Of a stretch of 64,000 nt of DNA, positions 51,166-60,794 are shown piece after piece (position 1 is the first letter of the stretch; the number at the start of each line of letters is the position of its first letter). Position numbers and translations under genes: made by a program. The notes under the pieces are model-generated. The model was given only the letters and a program-made list of their open reading frames with translations. It ran no database searches and was not told the DNA's origin. The stretch is from BOKV01 sp049289295 (GTDB lineage: Bacteria; Pseudomonadota; Alphaproteobacteria; Rhizobiales; Rhizobiaceae). The stretch spans positions 78,336 to 142,335 of the forward strand of contig JBATLL010000035.1 of assembly GCA_049289295.1 (NCBI GenBank), written 5' to 3'.

Positions 51166-52935
51166 TTACGCCACGTCCAGCAGCGATCTGGCCGCCAGCA
51201 GGCTTTCCCCGCCATTGCACACACGTTCGCTCAGGGCAGCACATTCATCGAGGAAGTTTTCGGCAAAATAACGTGCAAGCCCTGCTCTGCCGGTATCGGA
51301 CAGACCTGCCTTTGCGAGGTAAGCTGCACCTGCGGCCAGGCTGAACTGACGCAGGAAAGGCGTGGCGCCTGCCAGGGCGGCTTCCATCTTGCCATCCGCC
51401 AGACATTTCAGGAGCCAGTCGGCGGTCCTTGAAACTTCGCCAAGCGCGCTGTCGAGCTTTGCGGCAGTGTTGCCGAATTCCGGGTGGTTGGCTCCGCGAA
51501 CGCCGTCGCAGATGCCCTGAAGTTCGGCAAGATAGGCGCGCAGCGTGTCGCCACCTGCCAGGGGCAGCTTGCGGGTCACAAGGTCAATCGCCTGGATGCC
51601 GTTCGTTCCTTCGTAGATCGGATTGATGCGTGAATCGCGCAGGAATTGCGCTGCGCCGGTTTCCTCGACGAAACCCATGCCACCGTGAATCTGGACGCCC
51701 AGCGAAGCAACATCCACGCCGATATCGGTTGAAAAGGCCTTTGCCAAAGGCGTGAGAAGGCTTGCCCTTTCGGCCCAGACCTTCGCATCGTCCGCGCTGC
51801 CCATGCGGGCCATGTCGAGCGCATGGGCGCAAGAGTAGCAGAGCGCACGTGCTGCCTGGACATGGGATTTCATTGTCAGCAGATTACGCGCAACATCAGG
51901 GTGCTCGATGATCGGGCTCATGCCGTCACCGACGGCACCGGGCGCCCGTCCCTGCCGTCTTTCGCGCGCATAGGACAGCGCATGCTGATAGGCAGCTTCA
52001 GCGATGGCGACCCCCTGGATGCCGACATTGAGGCGCGCATTGTTCATCATCGTGAACATGCAGGCCAGGCCGCGATTTTCCTCGCCGATCAGGTAACCGA
52101 TCGCCCCTGGTTCCCTGCCGCCAAATCCATCGCCATAGATCATGGTGCATGTCGGGCTGCCATGAATGCCTAGCTTGTGCTCGACGCCACTGCAGAACAC
52201 GTCATTGCGCTCACCCGGCTTGCCGTCTGCGTTGACCATGAACTTCGGGACCAGAAACAGCGAAATGCCGCGCGTCCCTGCTGGCGCATCCGGCAGTCGG
52301 GCAAGAACCAGATGACAGATGTTCTCCGTCATGTCGTGCTCGCCATAGGTGATGAAAATCTTCTGGCCAAAAATCCGGTAGGTGCCGTCGCCAGCGCGCT
52401 CCGCCCTGGCCTTGAGCGCGTTGAGGTCCGAACCGGCCTGGGGCTCGGTCAGGTTCATGGTGCCCATCCATTCGCCGGAGACAAGCTTTTCGAGAAAGAT
52501 ACCCTTGAGTTCCTGCGAGCCATGCTTGTCGAGCGCTTCTACCGCTCCAATTGTCAGCAGGGGGCCAAGGCCGAAGGCCATCGAGGCCGAATTCCACATT
52601 TCTGCGGCCGCCACGGCCAACATCGCTGGCAGGCCCTGCCCGCCATATTCTTCCGGTCCTGCTATCGCGTTCCAACCCGCCTCACACCAGGCCTTGTAGG
52701 TTTCCTTCCAGCCTGGCGCGGTGGTAACCACTGCGTCCTTGAGCGGGGTGCCGTGCGCATCTCCCACCTTGTTCAGCGGGGCCACGGCTTCAGTCGCGAA
52801 CTTGCCCGCTTCTTCAAGGATGGCGTCCACGAGATCCTCACTCAGATCCCCGAACTTCGCCTGCTCCAGCCCTTCCCCAAGTCCGGCAACACGCTTCAGC
52901 GCAAAGGCAATTTCGGAAACAGGCGCGCGATACAT
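51166..52935 (-). CDS. acyl-CoA dehydrogenase (long form, DmdC-like group)
   Basis: A 589-residue FAD-dependent acyl-CoA dehydrogenase of the long group with an extra N-terminal cap (MYRAPVSEIAFALKRVAG-like) and a C-terminal extension. Visible parts are MNLTEPQAGSDL, the FITYGEHDM segment, the catalytic-base Glu region NPIYEGTNGIQAIDL, and the GMGFVEETGAAQFLRD motif. This group includes 3-methylmercaptopropionyl-CoA dehydrogenase (DmdC), but most members are unassigned acyl-CoA dehydrogenases. GAGGGAG precedes the start. Next to a crotonase. Confidence 0.92.
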   Translation of the reverse strand: MYRAPVSEIAFALKRVAGLGEGLEQAKFGDLSEDLVDAILEEAGKFATEAVAPLNKVGDAHGTPLKDAVVTTAPGWKETYKAWCEAGWNAIAGPEEYGGQGLPAMLAVAAAEMWNSASMAFGLGPLLTIGAVEALDKHGSQELKGIFLEKLVSGEWMGTMNLTEPQAGSDLNALKARAERAGDGTYRIFGQKIFITYGEHDMTENICHLVLARLPDAPAGTRGISLFLVPKFMVNADGKPGERNDVFCSGVEHKLGIHGSPTCTMIYGDGFGGREPGAIGYLIGEENRGLACMFTMMNNARLNVGIQGVAIAEAAYQHALSYARERRQGRAPGAVGDGMSPIIEHPDVARNLLTMKSHVQAARALCYSCAHALDMARMGSADDAKVWAERASLLTPLAKAFSTDIGVDVASLGVQIHGGMGFVEETGAAQFLRDSRINPIYEGTNGIQAIDLVTRKLPLAGGDTLRAYLAELQGICDGVRGANHPEFGNTAAKLDSALGEVSRTADWLLKCLADGKMEAALAGATPFLRQFSLAAGAAYLAKAGLSDTGRAGLARYFAENFLDECAALSERVCNGGESLLAARSLLDVA

Positions 52936-53137
52936 GCAAATTCTCCCTCTCGATACGGCATCAGGCAGTGCCCGAATAATTCCTTTTTACGTAAACGTCA
53001 ATTCTTTCGCCTGCGCCACAGCATCTTTGTGCAGGCAGAGTGTTGCACGATTTTTTCGCTGATCCAATTTCCTAGCCTTGCGCCTGCCAGCGCCTGCACC
53101 CTATAGCCTATGGCGAGATAACAGGAGCCGCCTGCAT

Positions 53138-54103
53138 TTGCCCGAAATCCTGCCGATAAGCGATGAGAAAGCCATGGCGCGCGCGTTGGCCGAATTGCGC
53201 GCCGCACGTTGCGTCGCCATCCCGACCGAGACCGTGTACGGCCTGGCAGGCGATGCAACGTCGGGCGAGGCAGTCGCGCGCATCTTCGAAATGAAGGGGC
53301 GGCCAAGGTTCAATCCACTCATCTGCCATGTCAGCGGGCTGGAAATGGCCAGGCGTATCGGCGTCTTCAGCGACCCGGCGCTGGCACTTGCAAAACGATT
53401 CTGGCCGGGCCCCCTAACGCTGGTCGTGCCCCTGCAAGCGGATGCGGGAATTCATGACCTGGTGACGGCTGACCTCGACTCGGTCGCGATACGCCAGCCT
53501 GCGGGTGCATCATGCGCGATCATCGGGAGCCTGGGAAGACCACTTGCCGCTCCCAGTGCGAACCGTTCCGGCAGGATTTCCCCCACCACAGCCGCCCATG
53601 TGGCGAAGGAGTTTCCCGGCGAGTCGCTGCTCGTGCTTGATGGCGGATCAGCCGAAGTCGGGCTTGAATCGACCATCGCGAAAGTCGAGGACACGCGCAT
53701 CGTTCTGCTGCGGCCTGGTGCCATCACGGTAGAAGAGCTGACGCAGGCTTCAGGCCTGCCGGTTGAACTGGCCCAATCCGGCGGACCTGTTCAGGCGCCG
53801 GGCATGCTGGCCAGTCACTATGCTCCCGATGCGCCTGTTCGGCTGGACGTCTTTGCCTGTCCTGCCGGCGCGTCGCTGCTTGCCTTTGGCGATGAAACGG
53901 AAAAGGATCGAAGGGAGGCTGTGCGCAGCGTCAATCTTTCCGAAAGGGGGGATTTGCGCGAGGCGGCAGCCAATCTCTACAGGATGCTGAAGATGCTGGA
54001 TGAGCATGGAGCCCGGTTGATCTGCGTGGAACCCATCCCAGAGAAGGGGCTGGGCATGGCGATCAACGACAGGCTGCGGCGTGCAGCAGCACCAAGAGAC
54101 TGA
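53138..54103 (+). CDS. L-threonylcarbamoyladenylate synthase (Sua5 type)
   Basis: Makes threonylcarbamoyl-AMP for the t6A modification of tRNAs. The YrdC domain (about residues 10-200) has IPTETVYGLAGDATSGEAV and the substrate signature KGRPRFNPLICHV. A C-terminal Sua5 domain (about 215-320) follows, giving 321 residues. The start is uncertain: I use TTG at 53138 with AGGAG about 10 nt upstream, matching homologues that begin near ILPISDE; an ATG at 53174 also exists. Stop is 1 nt before the next start. Confidence 0.88.
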   Translation: MPEILPISDEKAMARALAELRAARCVAIPTETVYGLAGDATSGEAVARIFEMKGRPRFNPLICHVSGLEMARRIGVFSDPALALAKRFWPGPLTLVVPLQADAGIHDLVTADLDSVAIRQPAGASCAIIGSLGRPLAAPSANRSGRISPTTAAHVAKEFPGESLLVLDGGSAEVGLESTIAKVEDTRIVLLRPGAITVEELTQASGLPVELAQSGGPVQAPGMLASHYAPDAPVRLDVFACPAGASLLAFGDETEKDRREAVRSVNLSERGDLREAAANLYRMLKMLDEHGARLICVEPIPEKGLGMAINDRLRRAAAPRD

Positions 54104-54104
54104 C

Positions 54105-55523
54105 ATGACAATCGATGCCAAACTGATCGAACAGTTCATTGCGATTACAGGTCGAGCCCATGCTCTCACGCCACCTGAAGACCTGGCGCGCTACACACAG
54201 GAGAATCGCGGCATTCTTCATGGGGTAACGCCCCTCGTTCTCAAGCCCAATTCCACAATGCAGGTTTCGCAGATCGTGAAACTGGCAGCAGAAACCCGCA
54301 CTGCGCTGGTGCCTCAGGGTGGGCATACCGGTCATGCGGCAGGCGGCTCGCCTGATGCGAGCGGCAATCAGGTTGTAGTCTGCCTGGAACGCATGAACAG
54401 GGTTCGCGAGGTGGATGTCGAAGGCAAGACCCTGACCGTGGAAGCAGGTGTCTTGCTGCAGAATGTTCAGCAAGTCGCTGCTGCCCACGACCTGCTGTTT
54501 CCGCTTTCACTCGCCTCCCAGGGTTCCTGCCAGATAGGCGGCAATATCGCCACCAATGCCGGAGGCACAGCGGTTCTGTCCTACGGCAATACGCGCGATC
54601 TGGTGCTGGGGCTGGAGGTCGTGCTGCCCAGCGGCGAGATCTGGAGTGGTCTCAGACGGCTCAAGAAGGACAATAGCGGCTATTCCCTGCGCAACCTGTT
54701 CATCGGCTCGGAAGGCACGCTGGGCATCATCACGGCTGCGGTGCTGAAGCTGTTTCCCATGCCAAGGGGACGGGAAGTCGCTTTCGTCGGACTGAATTCG
54801 CCTCAAGCGGCACTTTCACTTCTCAACATTGCGCTCAGTCAGGCCGGGCCAGCCTTGACATCGTTCGAGCTCATGCCAGCAATCGGTCTTGAGTTCGCCC
54901 TGAAACATGGCAGCGGCCTGCAGGACCCGCTGGCGAAGCGCCATCCCTGGAACGTGCTTCTCGAGATTTCATCAGGCCGCTCGCAGGCCGATGCCACCGA
55001 ACTGGCCGAAGGAATACTGACCGAGGCGTATGAAGCCGGGATTGTCGCAGAGGATGCAGTGCTGGCTGGTTCGATTGCGCGCCAGAACCAGCTCTGGTCC
55101 ATCCGCGAACAGATGCCAGGTGCGCAAAAACCCGAGGGGGGTTCGATCAAGCATGACATTTCCGTGCCGGTGCACCTGGTGCCGCAGTTCCTGCAACGCG
55201 CCGAAGTGATCATCCGCGAAGTGCTGCCCGACAGCCGCATCTGCGCCTTCGGCCATTTGGGTGATGGCAACCTGCACTACAATATCTCGCAGCCGGTCGG
55301 TGCGGATACCGAGGCGTTCCTATCGCGGCGGGAGGAAATCAACGCGCTCATCCATGCCCTTGTGCTTGAAATGGACGGTTCAATTTCGGCGGAACACGGT
55401 ATTGGCCAGCTCAAGCGCCAGATACTGGCGCAGACCAAGAGCCCGGCAGAACTGGGCATGATGCGGACCCTCAAGCTGGCGCTGGACCCGCTCGCGATCA
55501 TGAACCCGGGCAAGCTGATCTGA
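54105..55523 (+). CDS. FAD-linked oxidase, D-2-hydroxyacid dehydrogenase-like
   Basis: A 472-residue VAO/PCMH-family flavoprotein akin to D-lactate, glycolate (GlcD) and D-2-hydroxyglutarate dehydrogenases. FAD-binding parts VPQGGHTGHAAGG and GSCQIGGNIATNAGGTAVLSYGN-like (cut), and GSEGTLGIITAA are clear; the C-terminal substrate domain has FGHLGDGNLHYN, ISAEHGIGQLK and the MNPGKLI end. Substrate not determined. Follows the Sua5 gene immediately. Confidence 0.9.
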   Translation: MTIDAKLIEQFIAITGRAHALTPPEDLARYTQENRGILHGVTPLVLKPNSTMQVSQIVKLAAETRTALVPQGGHTGHAAGGSPDASGNQVVVCLERMNRVREVDVEGKTLTVEAGVLLQNVQQVAAAHDLLFPLSLASQGSCQIGGNIATNAGGTAVLSYGNTRDLVLGLEVVLPSGEIWSGLRRLKKDNSGYSLRNLFIGSEGTLGIITAAVLKLFPMPRGREVAFVGLNSPQAALSLLNIALSQAGPALTSFELMPAIGLEFALKHGSGLQDPLAKRHPWNVLLEISSGRSQADATELAEGILTEAYEAGIVAEDAVLAGSIARQNQLWSIREQMPGAQKPEGGSIKHDISVPVHLVPQFLQRAEVIIREVLPDSRICAFGHLGDGNLHYNISQPVGADTEAFLSRREEINALIHALVLEMDGSISAEHGIGQLKRQILAQTKSPAELGMMRTLKLALDPLAIMNPGKLI

Positions 55524-55611
55524 GTGCGGAAGCCAGTTCGGCAGGAACTGGAGTGCGCCAGTACCCGGTGAAACGCTTCAATAACCAAACAGCAAGTCAA
55601 GGATTGATTCA

Positions 55612-55633
55612 CCGTTCCTGTTAAGCGGAACGG
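55612..55633. repeat. 7-bp inverted repeat downstream of the FAD-oxidase gene
   Basis: CCGTTCC and GGAACGG flank an 8-nt loop TGTTAAGC. It lies 89 nt after the oxidase stop and 108 nt before the DUF6101 start. Without a T run it is not a convincing terminator; the remaining 217-nt gap shows nothing else I can assign. Confidence 0.35.
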
Positions 55634-55740
55634 GACAGGCTTTTGCTATTGTCGCCCTGTTACCTGAAGAAACAAAAATAATCAGGGACAGCAGAAGACC
55701 TGACAAAGATCGGGCTCTGAAGGGGACAGCGAGGCAAGAC

Positions 55741-56325
55741 ATGGTCAAGCAGGCCACACAGGAAAACGCCGGGAATCCGGCAATCGCACCAAAACCAGTC
55801 TGGGCAGGCAGGCATATGCGCCTTGACCCCTATTCCATGCCGCACAGGCTGGAAATGGACGTCAACGACCTGTCCTATTCCATCGACCGGCAAGGCGCGG
55901 TGATGAAGCGGACCCTGACTTGCGGTCTGCCGGTTTCAATGGCGCTACCTGTTCGCTCGTTCAAGGGTGTTGCTGCGCGCGCAATCGAGAATGCGGACGG
56001 ATCGGTCACTGTCACTCTTGAATTGCACCATCACGATGCGGACCTTTGCGTGCCGCTTCTCGTATCGGACGATCTGGATGACATTGCGGCTGACTGGCAT
56101 GCCTGGTCGCGCCTGTTGCGTTTGCCAATGCTCATTGTCGGCGCAGATTCCAAGGCGGTTCCGGTTCGCCAGCAACTTGGCGAGATCATGGTTGATCCGG
56201 CGTATCCGCGGCGCAAGCGGTTTTCCACGCTCAAGCATCGCCCGTGGTTCCTGCGCCGGCGCAAGCCAGGCGTGATCGGCGAAATCGTGAAGATATCGGG
56301 CGAAGAACTCATCGCGCGGCGCTGA
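55741..56325 (+). CDS. DUF6101 family protein
   Basis: A 194-residue protein resembling the Rhizobiales DUF6101 family: MRLDPYSMPHRLEMDV near residue 26, then MALPVRSFKGVAARAIEN and the LHHHDADLCVPLLVSDDLDDIAADWHAW-like (cut) segment. DUF6101 has no known function. No signal peptide or membrane helix. GAGGC lies 5 nt upstream of the ATG. Convergent with ubiA. Confidence 0.75.
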   Translation: MVKQATQENAGNPAIAPKPVWAGRHMRLDPYSMPHRLEMDVNDLSYSIDRQGAVMKRTLTCGLPVSMALPVRSFKGVAARAIENADGSVTVTLELHHHDADLCVPLLVSDDLDDIAADWHAWSRLLRLPMLIVGADSKAVPVRQQLGEIMVDPAYPRRKRFSTLKHRPWFLRRRKPGVIGEIVKISGEELIARR

Positions 56326-56366
56326 GAACAAAGACCGGTTGCGTCAAGCGCCACCGGTACGCCGCG

Positions 56367-57353
56367 TCAGCCCTGCATCAGGGCTGCTGCCAGAAAACCC
56401 AGAAAGACAATCCAGCCGAACCAGTTGTTCGACTTGAAGAGCTTCAGCGCGGTCTGCGGACTGTTGAGGTCGAGGCTTTTCATCTGCCAGGCCATGTGCA
56501 TGGCACCCAGCACCAGAGCAAGCCAGGCGGGCCAATTTGCGCCTGCGAGCCAGGAGGCAAGTGCAAACAGGGTCAATGCAGCTGCGTAAAGCGCCGAAAT
56601 TGCCAGCCTTGCGTTTGAACCAAACAGCCTTGCGGTGGACCTGACCCCAACCAGCGCATCGTCTTCAATATCCTGAAGGGCGTAGATCGTGTCGTAGCCG
56701 ATCACCCAGCAGATGCAGCCGACATAAAGGACAAGCGGGGCAGGATCGAGCGAACCGAGCAATGCCGGCCATCCCATCAGCGCACCCCAGGAAAAAGCAA
56801 AGCCGAGGAAGAGTTGTGGCCACCATGTAACCCTTTTCATGAATGGGTAAATTATGACGGTGACCAGTGAGAGGCAACCAAGCAGCACGGTCGTCCAGTT
56901 GAAGCAAAGCAGGATGGCCAGTCCAGCGACAAGCTGAAGGACGAGAAACAGCTTCGCCTGGCGGCGGGTCACCCTTCCCGATGGGAGAGGCCTTGAACGG
57001 GTGCGCGCAATCCTGTCGTCAATGTCCTGATCCACCAGGTCATTGTAGGTGCAGCCAGCACCCCGCATGACGAATGCACCAAGCGTGAAGAGCAGCAGGT
57101 AGAGGACGAAAATTTCCAGGCCCCCGCTGCCAATTGCCATGCGGGGGAAGAGCTGTGGCAGCGTTCCATTTCGCGAAGGCAGTTGCGACAGCGCCAGAGC
57201 TGCCGACCACCAGCAAGGCCACATCAGCAATTGCCACCCTATCGGGCGCTCCCATCTTGCCAACTGGGCATAGGGCCAGATCCATTGCGGCAGGAACCGG
57301 TATACCCAGTGTCCCTGCACAGCATCTGCTACCCTGTCCTGCTGCTCATTCAT
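56367..57353 (-). CDS. ubiA: 4-hydroxybenzoate polyprenyltransferase
   Basis: Membrane prenyltransferase that attaches the polyprenyl chain to 4-hydroxybenzoate in ubiquinone synthesis; supplies the quinone pool feeding the oxidase chain. The 328 residues have about nine helices, the first Asp-rich motif YNDLVDQDIDDRIARTRSRP and the second motif DIEDDALVGVRSTA. Starts MNEQQDR with weak RBS. Tail-to-tail with DUF6101. Confidence 0.95.
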   Translation of the reverse strand: MNEQQDRVADAVQGHWVYRFLPQWIWPYAQLARWERPIGWQLLMWPCWWSAALALSQLPSRNGTLPQLFPRMAIGSGGLEIFVLYLLLFTLGAFVMRGAGCTYNDLVDQDIDDRIARTRSRPLPSGRVTRRQAKLFLVLQLVAGLAILLCFNWTTVLLGCLSLVTVIIYPFMKRVTWWPQLFLGFAFSWGALMGWPALLGSLDPAPLVLYVGCICWVIGYDTIYALQDIEDDALVGVRSTARLFGSNARLAISALYAAALTLFALASWLAGANWPAWLALVLGAMHMAWQMKSLDLNSPQTALKLFKSNNWFGWIVFLGFLAAALMQG

Positions 57354-57438
57354 GCAAAGGTGATGGCTGCAATTTAGGCCCCGGTCAAGTGCCGCGCCGG
57401 GTCGCTGATTTCGATGAAAGTCGGCCAGTGTGCGGGCA

Positions 57439-58065
57439 TCATTTGCCGCCTTGCGGATTTTCCATCAGGTCGGCCAACAGCGATGCATCAGGGCTCAAGG
57501 CCGCATCGCGAACGCCCTTTGCGGCACCAAGACGTGCTTCGTCGGGCTTGTTCTGCGTGAGCTTCCAGGTGCCATCGACTGAATCGATCGCCATCGAGAT
57601 CGGCACGATCTGGCGCTGCATCCTCTCATAGGCGGTCTGGTCCATCTTGGCGGTCGTCCATGGCATCTTTGGCAGCAGGCGCGCTTCCATCTTAGCTGAA
57701 AGGCGCTCAAGCACGCCATGGAGTTCACCTTGTGCCAGCAGGCTCAAAGTGCCGCGCAGATGCACGGCGACATAGTTCCAGGTGGGTACCTGATTTTCCA
57801 TGCCGTACCAGTCTGGCGAAATGTATCCATCGGCACCGGACACGCACAGGACTGCGGGCCGTGGTTCACTGAGCAGGCTGACAATCGGATTGGAACGCAC
57901 AAGATGAGCTTCGAGCGACCTGCCGTCCTGCGACAGGCGGAACGGGATGTGGCTCAGGAGCGGGCCAGTTTCGGCATTGACGGCCAGCACGCCAAAACCG
58001 CGCTCATGCGCAAAGGCAAGATTCCGGTCGCTGGTTTCTGACCTGTAGACGGGATTGGGATGCAT
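57439..58065 (-). CDS. PaiB-like FMN-binding protein
   Basis: A 208-residue split-barrel protein of the PaiB family, annotated as FMN-binding negative transcriptional regulators after Bacillus PaiB. Typical stretches: MHPNPVYR start, LAFAHERGFGVLAVN, SHIPFRLSQDG, and DGYISPDWYG with VPTWNYVAVHLRG. DNA binding is not evident from sequence; a flavin oxidoreductase-like role is equally possible. The start at 58065 fits the family; a longer frame to 58173 is less likely. Upstream gap to purD is 180 nt. Confidence 0.88.
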   Translation of the reverse strand: MHPNPVYRSETSDRNLAFAHERGFGVLAVNAETGPLLSHIPFRLSQDGRSLEAHLVRSNPIVSLLSEPRPAVLCVSGADGYISPDWYGMENQVPTWNYVAVHLRGTLSLLAQGELHGVLERLSAKMEARLLPKMPWTTAKMDQTAYERMQRQIVPISMAIDSVDGTWKLTQNKPDEARLGAAKGVRDAALSPDASLLADLMENPQGGK

Positions 58066-58245
58066 CGACTTGTTCCAGACAGATTGGATGACCTGTTCTG
58101 GCATGTTCCCAACCCTGCATCCACACAAATCACACTGCCCGCCTGAAGCCCGGTTTGGCCCGAAGGGAATCACATGCTAAGGCGGATCAAACGCGCCATG
58201 GCCAGGGTGAACGCGCTTCAATACCTGGCAAACGGGATTTGCCGA

Positions 58246-59520
58246 ATGAACATTCTCCTCATTGGATCAGGTGGACGCGAAGATGCGCTGGCCTGGAAGA
58301 TTCGACAGTCTGCCCATTGCGACCGGCTGTTTTGCGCGCCGGGCAATGCAGGCATTGCGCGGCATGGCGAACTGGTTGATCTCGATGTTTCCGATCATCA
58401 GAGCGTTGCGGAATTCTGCGAGGCGAACGCGGTCGGGCTGGTCGTGATAGGACCCGAAGGCCCCCTCGTCAACGGTATTGTGGATGATCTGGAAAAGCAT
58501 GGCCTGCGTGTCTTTGGACCGTCTGCGAAAGCTGCCCAGCTTGAAGGCTCGAAAGGCTTCACCAAGGATCTGTGCGCGCAGTTCAGCATTCCCACCGCTG
58601 CCTATGCGCGTTTCAACAATGCGCCGAAGGCGAAAGCCCATGTCCGTGCCGTTGGCGCGCCGATCGTGATCAAGGCCGACGGGCTTGCTGCGGGCAAGGG
58701 CGTGACGGTTGCCACAACCATCGAAGAAGCGCTGGACGCCGTCGATGCCTGCTTTGAAGGAAGTTTCGGCGCTGCGGGCGCGGAAGTGGTGGTCGAGGAA
58801 TTTCTCGAAGGTGAAGAAGCCTCGCTCTTTGCCCTTTGCGATGGACACACAGCCCTGCTGCTGGGGACGGCACAAGACCACAAGCGGGTCGGCGAAGGCG
58901 ATACCGGTCCCAATACCGGCGGCATGGGAGCCTATTCACCGGCACCTGTCCTGACGCAGGCACTGATCGATGAGGCCATGGGCGAGATCATCGTCCCGAC
59001 GCTGGCGGGAATGCATTATCGCGGCATGCCGTTTCACGGCATTCTTTATGCAGGCCTGATGCTGACCAGCGACGGTCCCAAGCTGATTGAATACAATGTC
59101 CGCTTTGGCGACCCTGAATGCCAGGTTCTGATGCCGCGCCTCAAGAGCGATCTCGTCGAACTGATGATCGCGGCCATCGAGGGTGACCTGATGAGCGTGG
59201 ACGCGGATTGGTCGGATGCGTTTGCGCTGACCGTGGTTCTGGCTGCCCGGGGCTATCCGGGACCGTATGACAGGGGCGACACGATTTCCGGCGTCGAAAA
59301 GGCAGAGGAAATGGGCGCGATCGTGTTTCACGCAGGGACCGCTCAAGACGGCGACAAGCTCGTCGCCGCAGGTGGGCGCGTGCTCAACGTGACTGCCATG
59401 GGTGCCAGTGTCGGTGAAGCGCAGGCAGCCGCCTACCAGGCTGTCAATGCGATTGACTGGAGCGGAGGCTTCTGCAGGCGGGACATTGGCTGGCGGGCGA
59501 TAGAACGCGAAGGAAAATGA
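58246..59520 (+). CDS. purD: phosphoribosylamine-glycine ligase (GARS)
   Basis: Second step of de novo purine synthesis: joins glycine to phosphoribosylamine using ATP. The 424 residues form the usual ATP-grasp enzyme beginning MNILLIGSGGREDALAWK, with GPSAKAAQLEGSKGFTKD, IKADGLAAGKGVTVA, the signature RFGDPECQVLMPRL and a GGRVLNVTAMGASVGEAQ end. An upstream open extension (from 58174) is unlikely. Probably the 5' gene of a unit with the following crotonase. Confidence 0.97.
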   Translation: MNILLIGSGGREDALAWKIRQSAHCDRLFCAPGNAGIARHGELVDLDVSDHQSVAEFCEANAVGLVVIGPEGPLVNGIVDDLEKHGLRVFGPSAKAAQLEGSKGFTKDLCAQFSIPTAAYARFNNAPKAKAHVRAVGAPIVIKADGLAAGKGVTVATTIEEALDAVDACFEGSFGAAGAEVVVEEFLEGEEASLFALCDGHTALLLGTAQDHKRVGEGDTGPNTGGMGAYSPAPVLTQALIDEAMGEIIVPTLAGMHYRGMPFHGILYAGLMLTSDGPKLIEYNVRFGDPECQVLMPRLKSDLVELMIAAIEGDLMSVDADWSDAFALTVVLAARGYPGPYDRGDTISGVEKAEEMGAIVFHAGTAQDGDKLVAAGGRVLNVTAMGASVGEAQAAAYQAVNAIDWSGGFCRRDIGWRAIEREGK

Positions 59521-59535
59521 GTTTTGCCAGACGGG

Positions 59536-59559
59536 CCGGCAGTCTATGATCCCTGCCGG
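59536..59559 (+). promoter_or_regulatory. hairpin between purD and the crotonase gene
   Basis: CCGGCAG (59536-59542) and CTGCCGG (59553-59559) form a 7-bp stem. The 3' arm shares two bases with the GGGAGG ribosome binding site of the next gene, so it could restrain its translation. No T run follows. Confidence 0.35.
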
Positions 59560-59567
59560 GAGGCCCC

Positions 59568-60359
59568 ATGGCAGACAATGTAAGCATTTCCAATCATGGT
59601 CCGGTGCGCGTGATCGCCATCGAACGGTCACACCGGCGCAATGCCGTCGATGGCAAGACGGCGGACGCGCTTTTCGATGCCTTCACGCAATTTGACAGCG
59701 ATGAAACCAGCTCGGTTGCCATTCTGAGCGGCAGTGATGGCGCGTTTTGCGCCGGTGCCGATCTCAAGGCGCTTTCCGAAGGATCGGGCGGGAACCGCGT
59801 CGAACCTGGCGGCATCGGCACGCGTGCGCCGATGGGCGTGTCCAGGATGCGGCTGCGCAAGCCGGTAATCGCGGCGATTGAAGGACATGCGGTGGCAGGC
59901 GGCATGGAACTGGCGCTGTGGTGCGATCTGCGGGTGATGGCAGAAGATGCCATCATGGGCATTTTCTGCAGGCGGTTCGGCGTGCCGCTGATCGATATGG
60001 GCACCATTCGCCTGCCCCGCCTGATCGGCCAGTCGCGAGCGCTGGACCTGATCCTGACCGGACGTGCGGTCGGTGCGGAAGAGGCGCTGCAGATCGGACT
60101 TGCAAACAGGGTCGCAGCGCCAGGCAAAGCGCTTTCAGTGGCGCTGGATCTGGCACAGGCACTTGCGGCCTTTCCGCAGACCTGCATGCGCAACGATCGG
60201 CGCTCGCTGCTGGAACAGTGGAGCCTTGACGACGAAGAAGCCATTCTCAACGAGACGCGGCTGGGCCTGTCCACGATCGGGACCGGCGAGACAATCAAGG
60301 GTGCGACGCGCTTTGCAGGCGGCGTTGGCAGGCACGGCAGTTTCGAGGAGAAATCGTGA
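59568..60359 (+). CDS. crotonase/enoyl-CoA hydratase family protein
   Basis: A 263-residue crotonase. The AFCAGADLKALSEG oxyanion segment and the GHAVAGGMELALWCDLRVM segment are typical; catalytic acidic residues around GVPLIDMGTIRLPRLIG are not the classic EGG pair, so hydratase activity is uncertain. Located 47 nt after purD; GGGAGG lies 4-5 nt before the ATG, overlapping a hairpin. Its stop overlaps the start of the next membrane protein gene. Confidence 0.87.
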   Translation: MADNVSISNHGPVRVIAIERSHRRNAVDGKTADALFDAFTQFDSDETSSVAILSGSDGAFCAGADLKALSEGSGGNRVEPGGIGTRAPMGVSRMRLRKPVIAAIEGHAVAGGMELALWCDLRVMAEDAIMGIFCRRFGVPLIDMGTIRLPRLIGQSRALDLILTGRAVGAEEALQIGLANRVAAPGKALSVALDLAQALAAFPQTCMRNDRRSLLEQWSLDDEEAILNETRLGLSTIGTGETIKGATRFAGGVGRHGSFEEKS

Positions 60360-60769
60360 TGTTCATATTCCTGAAGACGCTACACATCGTGGCGCTGATG
60401 TTCGGTTCGCTTGCCAGTCTTGGTAATGTCTACCTGCTGCTGGCGCGCGGGCCGCATGATCTGGATGCGCCGGGATACACCAACTTGCTGCGCAAGCTCT
60501 ACCGCTTGACAGCGCTTGGTGCGATTGGCGTTCTCTGGGTCAGTGGCCTGCTGATGTCGATTGCAGGTCCGATATGGGAATCGGGCACAGCGTTCAAGCT
60601 GAAGCTGTTGCTTGCCGCCCTGCTGCTCGTCATCATCACAATCTTGAACCTGATGGCGCCGGGCTGGGCCAGGAGAGGCGGGCCACCCGCCTGGATCACT
60701 GGCGTGCACATTGTCGCGGCGGTAATCCTGCTTTGCACTGCTGCGCTGGGGATTGCCGCTTTCAGTTGA
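60359..60769 (+). CDS. four-helix membrane protein (DUF2269-like)
   Basis: A 136-residue inner-membrane protein with four hydrophobic helices (about 3-25, 48-68, 77-97 and 112-134) and an early KTLHIVAL, reminiscent of DUF2269 proteins. Function unknown. GAGGAG lies 5-8 nt upstream; a GTG one codon earlier could also start it. Translationally coupled to the crotonase gene. Confidence 0.7.
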   Translation: MFIFLKTLHIVALMFGSLASLGNVYLLLARGPHDLDAPGYTNLLRKLYRLTALGAIGVLWVSGLLMSIAGPIWESGTAFKLKLLLAALLLVIITILNLMAPGWARRGGPPAWITGVHIVAAVILLCTAALGIAAFS

Positions 60770-60794
60770 TCAAGATTGCGGGCTAGAACTGCGA

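Noticed and set aside
56338..56366. repeated ACCGGT hexamers between DUF6101 and ubiA as a terminator
   Set aside because: Only 6 bp of pairing, long loop and no T run.
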